The position numbers and the translations under genes are program-made. Positions 56,086 through 64,000 of a stretch of 64,000 nt of DNA are shown here, piece after piece. The stretch comes from Marinoscillum luteum (GTDB lineage Bacteria > Bacteroidota > Bacteroidia > Cytophagales > Cyclobacteriaceae): contig NZ_JBIPKE010000013.1 in NCBI RefSeq assembly GCF_044005705.1, forward strand, positions 186,001 through 250,000, read 5' to 3'. How positions within the stretch are numbered: the first letter of the stretch is position 1; each line of letters begins with the position of its first letter. A model generated the notes under the pieces. It ran no database searches. It was given only the letters and a program-made list of their open reading frames with translations, and was not told the origin of the DNA.

Positions 56086-58981
56086 TTTTGGCTGCTTGTC
56101 TGGGAGCATTCACCTTTAAAGGAGCGGAAGCATTCTTCTCACCAATGTTCAGCGTGAAGGTGTAGGCACCCGCCGGGAGGTAGTACTTTCCATTGTCTCT
56201 TGCTTCCAAAGTGCTTTCCAATTCCAGTTGCTTTTGCAGTTCTTTCACCTGAGAGCTGTCAAATGTGAAATCATATTCCAGGTAGTTCAACCCTTTGTCC
56301 AGATGAGCAGTCCAGGATTTCAATACCAGGCTGTCTGTTGAAATGCTCAATGTAGCCGTGCCTCCGATGCTTGTATAGGCTTCTACGACCGTTTGAGGCT
56401 CATTGTACCCGTCCCAATGCCAGCTGCCTTTGGTGCCCCACCTTTCGGAGTAGCTCTTCTCAGAGATTGGAAATACCTTGATGTCATCAGTAAGGCCGGG
56501 AAGTTGCTGCAGGGATTCAATATTGGCCACATAGATAGAGCGCCCATGGGTACCGAGGATGAGGTCTTTGTCTCTGGGGTGGATCACCAGGTCATGCACT
56601 GCCACAGCCGGTAGACCTTCATTGAAAGCCATGAAAGACTCACCTCCGTCCAGGGAGACATATGCTCCATGATCTGTACCTACATAGAGAATGTTTTCGT
56701 TTTCAGGGTCTTCTTTGATCACGTTCACGGGTTCTTTGGGCAAATCCAAGCCAATTGGTTTCCATGTTTTTCCATAATCATCGGATCGATAAATCAGGGC
56801 ATCAAAAAGGTCCCAGCGATAACCATTGAGGCTGGCATACACCCGGCCTTCGGCATGTGCCGATGCGGTCACCCTGCTCACCCAAAGGTTGGTGGGAAGG
56901 CCACTGGCTATTTTCTCCCACGTCTGTCCGGCATCCCTACTGATATGGATGAGTCCATCATCACTGCCTACATAGAGCAGCCCAAATCTGATGGGAGATT
57001 CGCTGATGCTCGTGAGTGTGCCATAAGCCACATCACCTTTTTTGCCACCATTGGTCAGGTCTCCGGAGAGGGTCTCAAAATCTTCGCCCTGGTTCATCGA
57101 GCGATGAAATTTGTTGCTACCAAAATAGACAATGTCCTGATTGTGGCTGGAAAGCAGGATCGGTGACTGCCAGTTCCAGCGGAGCGGGGCCTCGCCCAGT
57201 TGATGCTTTGGGGTAATGTATTTTTGATCTCCGGTGGAAGTATTGATTCTGAAATAGTTGCCAAACTGATAGCCGGTATAGACCAGATCGTTGGTTCGGG
57301 TGTCTATGACCACCTGCATACCATCCCCACCCATGAGCCGCTCATAAGGGTATTTCCCTTCTTCCAGCCAGCTTCTGCTGTAGGTATAGTTGCTGGGGCC
57401 TTTCCAGACACCATTGTCCTGTAGGCCCGCATACACATTGTAAGGCTCAGCCATATCCACATTTACCGTATAGAGCTGACCTACTGCCGTGGAGTTACAC
57501 TTGACCCAGGTGTCCCCAAAATCATAAGAGATGTTGATTCCACCGTCATTTCCATTGATCAAATGACCCGGCCTGGAGGGATTGACCCAAAGGGCGTGAT
57601 GATCGGCGTGCACGTTTTCCATATCTGTGATGCTCCAGGTACTGCCCCCGTCTGTTGATTTGATCAGTGGAACTCCCATGGTATAGAGAATGTCAGGATT
57701 TTGTCCGTCCACTCTTATTTGTCCAAAATAGTAGCCATAGGAAAATACCAGCGCGTCAATGTAATCTTCATGCGTCTTTCTCCAGGTTTCTCCACCATTG
57801 TCAGACCGGTAAACTTCCGCACCCTTCACGGGTGTGTCAAAAAGGAGTGAATTTGCATCCTCCAGATAAGTCACCAGATCTTGTGGTTTTACTTTTCCTT
57901 TTTTCACCTCTTCCTTGATGTCTACGGCATTGTATTCATCGGGAAAGTTTTCCCGGTCCAGAAAATCGTTGAGTTCATCATTGGTAAGCGCCAGGAAGGC
58001 ATCGATCGTTGTGTTTCTCAGTAGGTTTTTTGTGACAGAAAAAGTTTCCTTTTCCGCTTCATTCCGGCGGTCTTGATTATCCAGTATGGCATAGATGATC
58101 TCAGGGTTAGAGGGGGCATATGCCAAGCCAATCCTGCCGGTGCCTTCAGTGTCCGGAAACCCATTGTCTCCGGATGAGATATTGAGCCAGGTGATGCCAC
58201 CATCTGTAGATTTAAACATGGCCGAACCTTTGCCTGACTCCTCAAAATTCCATGCTTTTCGGTCCTTCTGCCATGAAGCCGCAATCAACTCATTGGGGTT
58301 TTTAGGATTCAAAATCAATTCTACAAATCCACTTTTTTTATCTACATAGAGGGTTTTTTCCCATGAAACACCACCGTCTACGGTCCGGTAAATGCCAGAT
58401 GCTTGATTATTTGAGTACAATGGTCCCAAAACAGCGACCCAGAGAATCTGCGGATTATCGGGATGTACAATGACCCGGCCGATGTGATGGGATTCCGGGA
58501 GCCCCAAATGCTGCCAGGATTGGCCATTGTCTGAGGATTTGAATAATCCGTAGCCTGAGTAGGAGGACCGGCTGGAGTTATTTTCACCAGTCCCTACATA
58601 GATGACTTTCTCGGTCCAGTCTACAGCAATATCGCCGATGGTCATCACGATCTCATTGTCAAATATGGGATCAAAAGAGGCACCTTCATTTTTGGTTTCC
58701 CAAAGCCCTCCGGAGGCATAAGCCACATAGAAGTGAGCGGGATCCTGAGGGTCAACTTCCAGGTCTACCACCCGGCCACTCATGATGGTGGGTCCAATAT
58801 TTCTGAAGGGAATGTTTTGGACCAGCGAGTTTTCCAAAAGGCTTTGTCTCTGCAAAAAGCCTTGCCATCTGTCTGCAGCAGAGGTGGCGGCTGGGGTATC
58901 ATTTATTTTTGGTTTTTGCCCGGAGACGTGGGTAGTAGCTAGCGTTAAGGCGAGCAGTAAAATCAGAGGGAAGCTTTTCAT
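56069..58981 (-). CDS. BNR/sortilin-type beta-propeller protein, exported
   Basis: This 970-residue protein has a signal peptide (SFPLILLLALTLATTHVSGQ) and many Asp-box/BNR repeats (KSSDNGQSWQHLGLP, RTVDGGVSWEKT, KSTDGGITWLNIS, RSDNGGETWRKT, KSTDGGSTWSIT, SYDFGDTWVKC, SRDAGQTWEKI, RSDDYGKTWKPIG). Such proteins are sialidase-fold or VPS10/sortilin-like propellers; here the catalytic sialidase residues are not evident. A helical insert near 330-390 breaks the propeller and a beta-rich tail ends the protein. The ATG at 58981 was chosen; an upstream ATG at 59053 would place 24 non-signal residues ahead. It is single and divergent from arsC. Confidence 0.9.
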   Translation of the reverse strand: MKSFPLILLLALTLATTHVSGQKPKINDTPAATSAADRWQGFLQRQSLLENSLVQNIPFRNIGPTIMSGRVVDLEVDPQDPAHFYVAYASGGLWETKNEGASFDPIFDNEIVMTIGDIAVDWTEKVIYVGTGENNSSRSSYSGYGLFKSSDNGQSWQHLGLPESHHIGRVIVHPDNPQILWVAVLGPLYSNNQASGIYRTVDGGVSWEKTLYVDKKSGFVELILNPKNPNELIAASWQKDRKAWNFEESGKGSAMFKSTDGGITWLNISSGDNGFPDTEGTGRIGLAYAPSNPEIIYAILDNQDRRNEAEKETFSVTKNLLRNTTIDAFLALTNDELNDFLDRENFPDEYNAVDIKEEVKKGKVKPQDLVTYLEDANSLLFDTPVKGAEVYRSDNGGETWRKTHEDYIDALVFSYGYYFGQIRVDGQNPDILYTMGVPLIKSTDGGSTWSITDMENVHADHHALWVNPSRPGHLINGNDGGINISYDFGDTWVKCNSTAVGQLYTVNVDMAEPYNVYAGLQDNGVWKGPSNYTYSRSWLEEGKYPYERLMGGDGMQVVIDTRTNDLVYTGYQFGNYFRINTSTGDQKYITPKHQLGEAPLRWNWQSPILLSSHNQDIVYFGSNKFHRSMNQGEDFETLSGDLTNGGKKGDVAYGTLTSISESPIRFGLLYVGSDDGLIHISRDAGQTWEKIASGLPTNLWVSRVTASAHAEGRVYASLNGYRWDLFDALIYRSDDYGKTWKPIGLDLPKEPVNVIKEDPENENILYVGTDHGAYVSLDGGESFMAFNEGLPAVAVHDLVIHPRDKDLILGTHGRSIYVANIESLQQLPGLTDDIKVFPISEKSYSERWGTKGSWHWDGYNEPQTVVEAYTSIGGTATLSISTDSLVLKSWTAHLDKGLNYLEYDFTFDSSQVKELQKQLELESTLEARDNGKYYLPAGAYTFTLNIGEKNASAPLKVNAPRQAAKRKGSE

Positions 58982-59045
58982 GGGTAATGTTTTTGACGGA
59001 GGTGTAATTATACTAAATTTCGGGTTCAAGAAAACGAACCCAAAG

Positions 59046-59387
59046 ATGACCAAAATATTTCATAACCCGAGGTGCCGAAAGAGCAGGGAAACGTTGAACT
59101 TACTGGAAGAGAAAGGTGAGGAGCCTACTATCATAGAGTATTTGAATACGCCCCCAACAAGAGCTGAACTGGCGGAAATCGTAAATATGTTGGGTATAGT
59201 ACCTGAAAAGTTAATTCGAAAAGGAGAAACTGAATATAAGGAGCTTTTTAAGGGAAAAACGTTATCTGATGATGAATGGCTGGATGCTATGGTGCAATAC
59301 CCTAAACTTATCGAGCGCCCCATTGTGATCAAAAATGGAAAGGCCGCGATCGGTCGTCCTCCGGAAACCGTACTCGATATTTTATGA
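59046..59387 (+). CDS. ArsC-family glutaredoxin-dependent reductase
   Basis: This 113-residue protein has the ArsC/Spx thioredoxin-like fold: TKIFHNPRCRKSRETLNLLEE with the active Cys, IIEYLNTPPTRAEL, MLGIVPEKLIRKGE and LIERPIVIKNGKAAIGRPPE. It fits the arsenate reductase (glutaredoxin) subfamily, though ArsC-like YffB proteins lack that activity. No arsenite pump or regulator is nearby, so arsenic resistance is not implied. The ATG at 59046 is the proper start because a longer frame reaching back to 58782 has unrelated sequence antisense to the BNR gene. It overlaps the next gene by four bases. Confidence 0.9.
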   Translation: MTKIFHNPRCRKSRETLNLLEEKGEEPTIIEYLNTPPTRAELAEIVNMLGIVPEKLIRKGETEYKELFKGKTLSDDEWLDAMVQYPKLIERPIVIKNGKAAIGRPPETVLDIL

Positions 59388-60352
59388 TTACGAAATCCAT
59401 CCTCGTGAATCAGTTTAGTGCGTCACTTGATTTGACGTTTACGGAGACTGATTTCCCTCGGTTTGCACAGGATGAGGTGTTGATCAAGACAGCATTTTGT
59501 GGTGTAAACTTTCCCGATCTTTTGATTGCTCAAGGGAAGTACCAGTTTCGGCCGGATTTACCTTTTTCTCCAGGACAGGAAGTTTCCGGTGAAGTGGTAG
59601 CGGTGGGTACCTGGGTGGATCACGTGCAGGTAGGAGACAGGGTGATGGCTTCTATGGGGTGGGGTGGCTTTACTGAATTGGCCGTGGCCAAGGGCAGCAA
59701 TACCTACCTTATTCCACCGGAGGTCTCATTGAAAGATGCTTCGGCGATTTTGGAGTCTTATGCTACAGCCTTGTATGCACTGAAAGACAGGGCCATGATG
59801 AAACCAGGTGAAACACTTTTGGTATTGGGTGCTTCTGGTGGTACAGGCACAGCCGCCGTACAGCTCGGAAGAGTGTTTGGTAGCAAGGTTATTGCGGTAG
59901 CTTCTACTGAGGAAAAACGAGCATTTTGTTTGCAGAATGGTGCCCATGAGGTGGCGAGCCCCGGTGAAGAACTAAAGGAACAGATCAAACAGCTGGGAGG
60001 TGCAGATGTTATTTTCGACTCGGTAGGGGGCGCTCAGTCGGAGGCGGTGTTTCGCACCTTGAAACCCGGAGGGCGCCATTTAGTGGTTGGGTTTGCCTCG
60101 GGAGAGGTTCCGTCCATTCCTTTTAACCTGCCACTACTGAAAAGTGCGTCTATTGTAGGCGTATTTTGGGGAGCCTTTTGGCGAAATGCTCCGGAGGACA
60201 ATCGCAGAAATGTATTGATGCTCCTCCGGTGGTTTGCAGAAGGTAAATTGAGCATCAATGTTACAAAAACGTACCCACTGGCGGATGCAAAAAAAGCCCT
60301 TGAAGACCTGATGAACAGACGTGTGTCTGGCAAGATTGTGCTTGAGGTTTAG
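59384..60352 (+). CDS. Zinc-free NADPH:quinone oxidoreductase family protein
   Basis: This 322-residue medium-chain dehydrogenase has FCGVNFPDLLIAQGKYQF, PFSPGQEVSGEVVAVG, VGDRVMASMGWGGFTELAV, the NADPH motif LVLGASGGTGTAAVQLGRV and FDSVGGAQSEAVFRTLKPGGR. It lacks the catalytic zinc ligand set of alcohol dehydrogenases and fits the quinone oxidoreductase group. It overlaps arsC by four bases, so both are likely cotranscribed redox enzymes. Its stop overlaps the end of the convergent LpxR-like gene by four bases. Confidence 0.92.
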   Translation: MITKSILVNQFSASLDLTFTETDFPRFAQDEVLIKTAFCGVNFPDLLIAQGKYQFRPDLPFSPGQEVSGEVVAVGTWVDHVQVGDRVMASMGWGGFTELAVAKGSNTYLIPPEVSLKDASAILESYATALYALKDRAMMKPGETLLVLGASGGTGTAAVQLGRVFGSKVIAVASTEEKRAFCLQNGAHEVASPGEELKEQIKQLGGADVIFDSVGGAQSEAVFRTLKPGGRHLVVGFASGEVPSIPFNLPLLKSASIVGVFWGAFWRNAPEDNRRNVLMLLRWFAEGKLSINVTKTYPLADAKKALEDLMNRRVSGKIVLEV

Positions 60353-61296
60353 AACCGTTGATTAAGTCTGACCCCAACATAATCATGCCGTGTGGCTGAT
60401 GCATTCTCCTGTGTTCTCCAGTAGGCAATAAAGCCCAGGTCAAACCGGGGCCAACTGAGCATCACACCTCCGCGGTGCTGGAAAACCCATCGGATCGCAT
60501 CCACGGTGTAGATGGATTTCTCACCAATAAAATTGCCCTCCAGGGTGGCATTGTAAAACACATATTCCAGTCCTGGAGAGTAGAAAAAATAGATCTCGCT
60601 GATTTTGGGTTCAGGGAGTTTGATTCGTTTGTTGCCCAGAGATGAGCTGACATAGGCAGATTTGTTGATCGGCTTGAGTTCTCCCACCCGTACCATGAGT
60701 TCCTGTCTGATGTTGTTGTAGACCGTACCTCCACTGGCATTGGTTTCGCTGGTCAGCTCAAAATTGTAAGAAGAGTAAATAGGCTTAATGTAGGTAAGGT
60801 TCAGATTAATGATCGGTGTGTTATTGATCTGATATTTCCAGCCCATGGGCTGAGGCATACCAAACCATCTGTGCCAGGTGGCCTGTGTTTCTCCCACCAG
60901 GGCCCCAGGCCCCAACCATCCCAGCTCCAGCTGCGCTTTCAGGTATTGGTTAGAATGAAAGTAATATTCATTGGCAATGGAAGCCGATAAGAGACCTGCG
61001 TAAGGACGATCCAGCTGTTCTTGTCGGTCCCAACCGATCCACTTGGGCGTATACATTCTGTGGTTGAGCTGATAAGATTGAATCACCTTGGCATTGGCGA
61101 TGCTGTCTTTCAGTATCCTCACTGATCCATAAATGCCACTGCTGTAATATTGATCCTGTGTGAGATCAAAGGTGAAGGCATCATTATCCACTATCAATTG
61201 ATAATCGAAGGTGAGGTATTTTTTTTGAGATTTTTCCTGTGCGGTGAGTTTCAGAATGAGCAGCAGGGCAATGATAGTAATGAATAATTTTCGCAT
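60349..61296 (-). CDS. LpxR-like lipid A deacylase family protein (DUF2219)
   Basis: This 315-residue protein has a signal peptide (FITIIALLLILKLTAQ) and a DUF2219/LpxR barrel: YQLIVDNDAFTFDLTQDQYYSSGI with the Asn/Asp metal and active region, RPYAGLLSASIANEYY, LGWLGPGALVGETQATWHRW and a C-terminal aromatic strand ending GVRLNQRF. LpxR removes the 3'-acyloxyacyl chain from lipid A in the outer membrane. Family assignment is sound; activity is inferred. It is alone, and the stop overlaps a convergent gene. Confidence 0.88.
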   Translation of the reverse strand: MRKLFITIIALLLILKLTAQEKSQKKYLTFDYQLIVDNDAFTFDLTQDQYYSSGIYGSVRILKDSIANAKVIQSYQLNHRMYTPKWIGWDRQEQLDRPYAGLLSASIANEYYFHSNQYLKAQLELGWLGPGALVGETQATWHRWFGMPQPMGWKYQINNTPIINLNLTYIKPIYSSYNFELTSETNASGGTVYNNIRQELMVRVGELKPINKSAYVSSSLGNKRIKLPEPKISEIYFFYSPGLEYVFYNATLEGNFIGEKSIYTVDAIRWVFQHRGGVMLSWPRFDLGFIAYWRTQENASATRHDYVGVRLNQRF

Positions 61297-61333
61297 TGGT
61301 GGTCAAAGATAGATATTTACCAAATTTGCAGGC

Positions 61334-62440
61334 ATGACATTGGATTTTCTACAAGAAAAACTTCAGGACAGGATTGAAAAGGGCAATATCCGTACGCTAG
61401 GGGGGAAAGCAGGTTTGGTGGATTTTGTATCCAACGATTATCTGGGCCTTTCTCAAAACCAAGAGCTGGCGAAGCGGATAAGAGAAAGAATGGAAAGTGA
61501 AGGAGCTGTTCCTAATGGAGGTACGGGCAGCCGCCTGCTCTCCGGCAATCATCGATTTTATGGAGCAGCTGAGCAATATCTTCAGGAAGTATTCAGTGCT
61601 GAGTCAGCGTTGATTTTTAATTCGGGCTATGCAGCCAACCAGGCCCTCGTATCTGCTGTGGCAGAAAAGGGCGATACCATTTTGTATGACCAACTATCCC
61701 ATGTATGCCTGAAGGAAGGTGCCTGGCTAAGCCGGGCCGAGACCGTCAGTTTTTTGCATAATGACCTCAATGATCTGGAGGCTAAAATAAAGCGGGCGAA
61801 GGGCAGGGTGTTTGTGTTGACAGAAACGGTCTTTTCGATGGATGGTGACATGGCCCCATTGGCTGATCTGGTGGAGGTCTGTGAGCAATCAAACGCTTAC
61901 CTGATTGTGGATGAAGCCCACAGCACCGGGGTGATGGGCCCGGGGGGTGCCGGATACATGATTCAAAAGAAACTCCATGACTGGATTTTTGCCAGAGTCT
62001 ACACCTTTGGCAAAGGCATGGGTGTACATGGTGCCTGTGTTGCCGGATCGAAGATCCTTACCGATTATCTGATCAACTTTGGCAGGCCTTTTATTTATAC
62101 CACTTCTCTGCCGCCACACAGTGTATTGGCAATAGAGGAGAGTTTTCGGTACCTGAGTGAACACCTTGTGTTGCAGGATGAGCTCGAAGCTAAAATTAAC
62201 CTTTTCAGGAGTCGTTGGGAGAAATCTCTAAGTCATACTGCTATTCAGCCAGTGATGATTGGCAGCAACAAAAAAGCTCGTGAGGTTTCCATGAGCCTTC
62301 AGGAAGCTGGTTTGGATGTAAGACCGATCCTTTCACCCACCGTACAACGGGGTACAGAGCGATTGAGGATCAGCCTGCATGTGCACAATACAGATGCGGA
62401 GATTATCCACCTCACAGACTTGCTCAGCGAGTTGGTGTAG
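61334..62440 (+). CDS. bioF: 8-amino-7-oxononanoate synthase
   Basis: This 368-residue PLP enzyme joins pimeloyl-thioester and alanine in biotin synthesis. Motifs are FVSNDYLGLS, VPNGGTGSRLLSGNHRFYGAAE, FNSGYAANQALVSA, YDQLSHVCLKEG, LTETVFSMDGDMAPLADL, LIVDEAHSTGVMGPGGAG and TFGKGMGVHGACVAG with the Schiff-base Lys in FGKG. Related KBL and SPT enzymes are excluded by the nearby bioD at 63479. A near -7 element CAAATTTG (61321-61328) ends five bases before the ATG. It is divergent from the LpxR-like gene. Confidence 0.93.
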   Translation: MTLDFLQEKLQDRIEKGNIRTLGGKAGLVDFVSNDYLGLSQNQELAKRIRERMESEGAVPNGGTGSRLLSGNHRFYGAAEQYLQEVFSAESALIFNSGYAANQALVSAVAEKGDTILYDQLSHVCLKEGAWLSRAETVSFLHNDLNDLEAKIKRAKGRVFVLTETVFSMDGDMAPLADLVEVCEQSNAYLIVDEAHSTGVMGPGGAGYMIQKKLHDWIFARVYTFGKGMGVHGACVAGSKILTDYLINFGRPFIYTTSLPPHSVLAIEESFRYLSEHLVLQDELEAKINLFRSRWEKSLSHTAIQPVMIGSNKKAREVSMSLQEAGLDVRPILSPTVQRGTERLRISLHVHNTDAEIIHLTDLLSELV

Positions 62441-62455
62441 TTTGATGCCTGAGGA

Positions 62456-63298
62456 TCATGGAATCCACTTGATGTCTTTGAAATCTGGCTTTCGCTTTTC
62501 CAGAAAAGCATTTCGACCCTCTTTGGCCTCATCAGTCATATAGGCCAAACGGGTGGCTTCTCCGGCAAAAACCTGTTGCCCCACCATACCATCGTCGGTC
62601 AAATTGAAGGCAAATTTGAGCATTTTGATCGATGTAGGAGATTTCTGAAGGATTTCAAGTCCCCACTGATAGGCCGTATCCTCCAACTCTTCGTGAGGGA
62701 TCACATCATTCACCATGCCCATGTCGAAAGCTTCCTGTGCAGAGTAGTTTCTTCCAAGGAAGAAGATTTCTCTTGCCCGTTTTTGTCCAACCATCTTGGC
62801 CAGATAGGCCGATCCGTAGCCCCCGTCGAAACTGGTGACATCTGCATCTGTTTGCTTGAAAATAGCATGTTCCTTGCTGGCCAGCGTGAGGTCGCATACG
62901 GTATGGAGTGAGTGTCCTCCACCCACAGCCCATCCAGGTACCACTGCTATGACCACCTTGGGCATAAACCGGATGAGGCGCTGTACTTCGAGGATATTGA
63001 GGCGGGGCATCCCATCATCATCCACATAGCCCTGGTGGCCACGCGCATTTTGATCTCCACCTGAGCAAAACGCCCATCCACCATCTTTCTTAGAGGGGCC
63101 CTCACCTGAGAGCAGCACCACACCAATGGAGGTGTCTTCTCGGGCATCCAGGAAAGCCTGATAAAGTTCGCCTACGGTTTTAGGTCGGAAGGCATTGCGT
63201 ACCTCCGGCCGATTGAAGGCTATACGCGCTACACCACCTGACTTTTTGTAAGTGATGTCTTCAAATTCTCTGACTACTTTCCAGTTGGGTTTGCTCAT
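62456..63298 (-). CDS. menB: 1,4-dihydroxy-2-naphthoyl-CoA synthase
   Basis: This 280-residue crotonase-fold enzyme closes the naphthoquinone ring in menaquinone synthesis. It has ITYKKSGGVARIAFNRPEVRNAF, GWAFCSGGDQNARGHQGY (the MenB-specific loop), VAVVPGWAVGGGHSLHTVCDL with the oxyanion hole, and DADVTSFDGGYGSAYLAKMVGQKRAREIFFLGR with the catalytic Asp region. It is on the opposite strand between bioF and bioD, 15 bases from bioF's stop, and no other men gene is in the window. Its presence implies a menaquinone respiratory chain. Confidence 0.95.
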   Translation of the reverse strand: MSKPNWKVVREFEDITYKKSGGVARIAFNRPEVRNAFRPKTVGELYQAFLDAREDTSIGVVLLSGEGPSKKDGGWAFCSGGDQNARGHQGYVDDDGMPRLNILEVQRLIRFMPKVVIAVVPGWAVGGGHSLHTVCDLTLASKEHAIFKQTDADVTSFDGGYGSAYLAKMVGQKRAREIFFLGRNYSAQEAFDMGMVNDVIPHEELEDTAYQWGLEILQKSPTSIKMLKFAFNLTDDGMVGQQVFAGEATRLAYMTDEAKEGRNAFLEKRKPDFKDIKWIP

Positions 63299-63478
63299 GG
63301 TGTTTATTTTTTGGTGAAATTATTGATTTCAGGTGTAGTACCAAAGACCGAGCAGAGTTTACTGCCATGAACTTGTCAAAATCCCATTCCAGAGAAGTCT
63401 GTGCATTTGTTTCGGTTGGGTCAATTCTGACCACCACAAAGAGTCGGGATATTAGGACTTGCATATTAACTTCGCTTC

Positions 63479-64000
63479 ATGAACTACTTTGTGACCGCCA
63501 TAGGGACGGATAGTGGAAAAACACTGGTGAGTGCCATACTGACGGAGATGCTACATGCCGACTACTGGAAGCCCGTCCAGTCGGGAGCGCCCAGAGACAC
63601 TGAAACGGTCAGAGCGCTGGTCACCAATGAGCAAAGTAAATTTTACAAGGAGACCTTCCTCTTAAAAACCCCGGCCTCACCACATGCTGCTGCCCGCATC
63701 GATGGGGTAGAGATCACCATTGACCAGATAGTACCTCCCATTTCCAATCGTAATTTGATCATTGAAGGTGCAGGTGGGGTGATGGTACCCCTCAATGATG
63801 AGGAGGTGATCCTGGATATGGTGCCGAAACTGAATGCAGAAATCGTGTTGGTGTCCAACCTGTACCTGGGGAGCATCAACCATACCCTGCTAACGGCTGA
63901 AGTTATCAAAAGCCGCGGTTATGGCGTGAAAGGAATCATTTTCAATGGTCCGAGCAATGAGGAGAGCGAAAGAATCATTCTGCTCAAGACTGGGTATAGG
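63479..64000 (+). CDS. bioD: Dethiobiotin synthetase, 5' part
   Basis: The gene starts at 63479 and leaves the window on the right; 174 residues can be read. The P-loop YFVTAIGTDSGKTLVSAIL (T-x-x-G-T-D-x-G-K-T/S), YWKPVQSG, ASPHAAARIDG, LIIEGAGGVMVPLND and IVLVSNLYLGSINHTLLTAE identify BioD, which closes the ureido ring of dethiobiotin. TAACTTCG at 63467-63474 is a near -7 match four bases before the ATG, so the transcript may be leaderless. With bioF it shows a biotin pathway interrupted by the oppositely oriented menB. Confidence 0.93.
   Translation, partial: MNYFVTAIGTDSGKTLVSAILTEMLHADYWKPVQSGAPRDTETVRALVTNEQSKFYKETFLLKTPASPHAAARIDGVEITIDQIVPPISNRNLIIEGAGGVMVPLNDEEVILDMVPKLNAEIVLVSNLYLGSINHTLLTAEVIKSRGYGVKGIIFNGPSNEESERIILLKTGYR

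Noticed and set aside
59046..59387. Arsenic resistance operon
   Set aside because: ArsC-like fold only; no arsenite exporter, ArsR or methyltransferase is adjacent.
1..64000. CRISPR arrays, prophage, insertion sequences, rRNA or tRNA genes
   Set aside because: I found no regularly spaced repeats, transposase or integrase motifs, phage genes, or cloverleaf/rRNA sequence in the window.

Overview
The window reads as a chromosome segment from a free-living, probably marine or cold-habitat member of the Bacteroidota, most likely order Cytophagales. Pointers are the Bacteroidota -7 promoter motif TAnnTTTG before many genes, A-rich rather than purine-rich start regions, GldC, a type IX secretion C-terminal sorting domain, a carboxypeptidase-plug TonB receptor, surface lipoproteins with acidic residues after the lipobox Cys, MenB (menaquinone), and the ftsX-DUF3098-uppP-truB-ribF order. 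The exact genus cannot be read from the sequence. No rRNA, tRNA, CRISPR array, insertion sequence or prophage was recognised.

Layout. 1-3.6 kb: partial DUF3859 gene, ThuA-like protein, DUF1801 protein, then a YceI/outer-membrane-porin operon. 3.8-8.8 kb: RhlE helicase, a second YceI gene, a PAS histidine kinase with a REC-cNMP-Crp response regulator, and a divergent universal stress protein. Crp/Fnr-type palindromes lie before both YceI genes and the stress protein, suggesting one local regulon. 8.9-12.6 kb: two linked exported unknowns, small membrane proteins, a GNAT gene broken by an amber codon, a DHFR-like protein and a second GNAT. 12.9-15.6 kb: two lipoproteins with the DUF3494 ice-binding fold, one carrying three extra Ig-like domains. 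15.7-25.3 kb: an AraC-type remnant, then araB-araD-araA-galM-tkt and a separately promoted SSS transporter; both units are preceded by the same 23-bp palindrome type, so they form an L-arabinose regulon.

25.3-29.7 kb: epimerase plus APS/PAPS reductase, a TerB-like protein, and a pterin cluster (PTPS-like, GTP cyclohydrolase I, a Tyr-less SDR). 29.9-35.2 kb: membrane pyrophosphatase with an acidic tail, a small helical exported protein, an ectonucleotide-pyrophosphatase-like enzyme, DUF2784 and a single-domain response regulator. 35.5-39.6 kb: an orphan terminator that may end a small RNA, a DoxX-like protein, and the DEXH helicase and PdeM nuclease of the ligase-associated DNA repair set. 39.7-46.7 kb: ECF sigma with putative anti-sigma, then a housekeeping operon (ftsX to gldC) containing two tandem M48 lipoprotein peptidases.

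46.8-64 kb: TonB receptor, voltage-gated K+ channel with zinc ribbon, fasciclin lipoprotein, YCII lipoprotein, DUF1800/DUF1501 secreted pair, a large BNR/sortilin-type protein, ArsC-like reductase, quinone oxidoreductase, LpxR-like lipid A deacylase, bioF, menB and partial bioD. The items most worth following up are the kinase/regulator-YceI-porin-Usp regulon, the ice-binding pair, the paired arabinose operators, the BH4-type pterin cluster with a catalytic-Tyr-less SDR, and the amber-interrupted GNAT.
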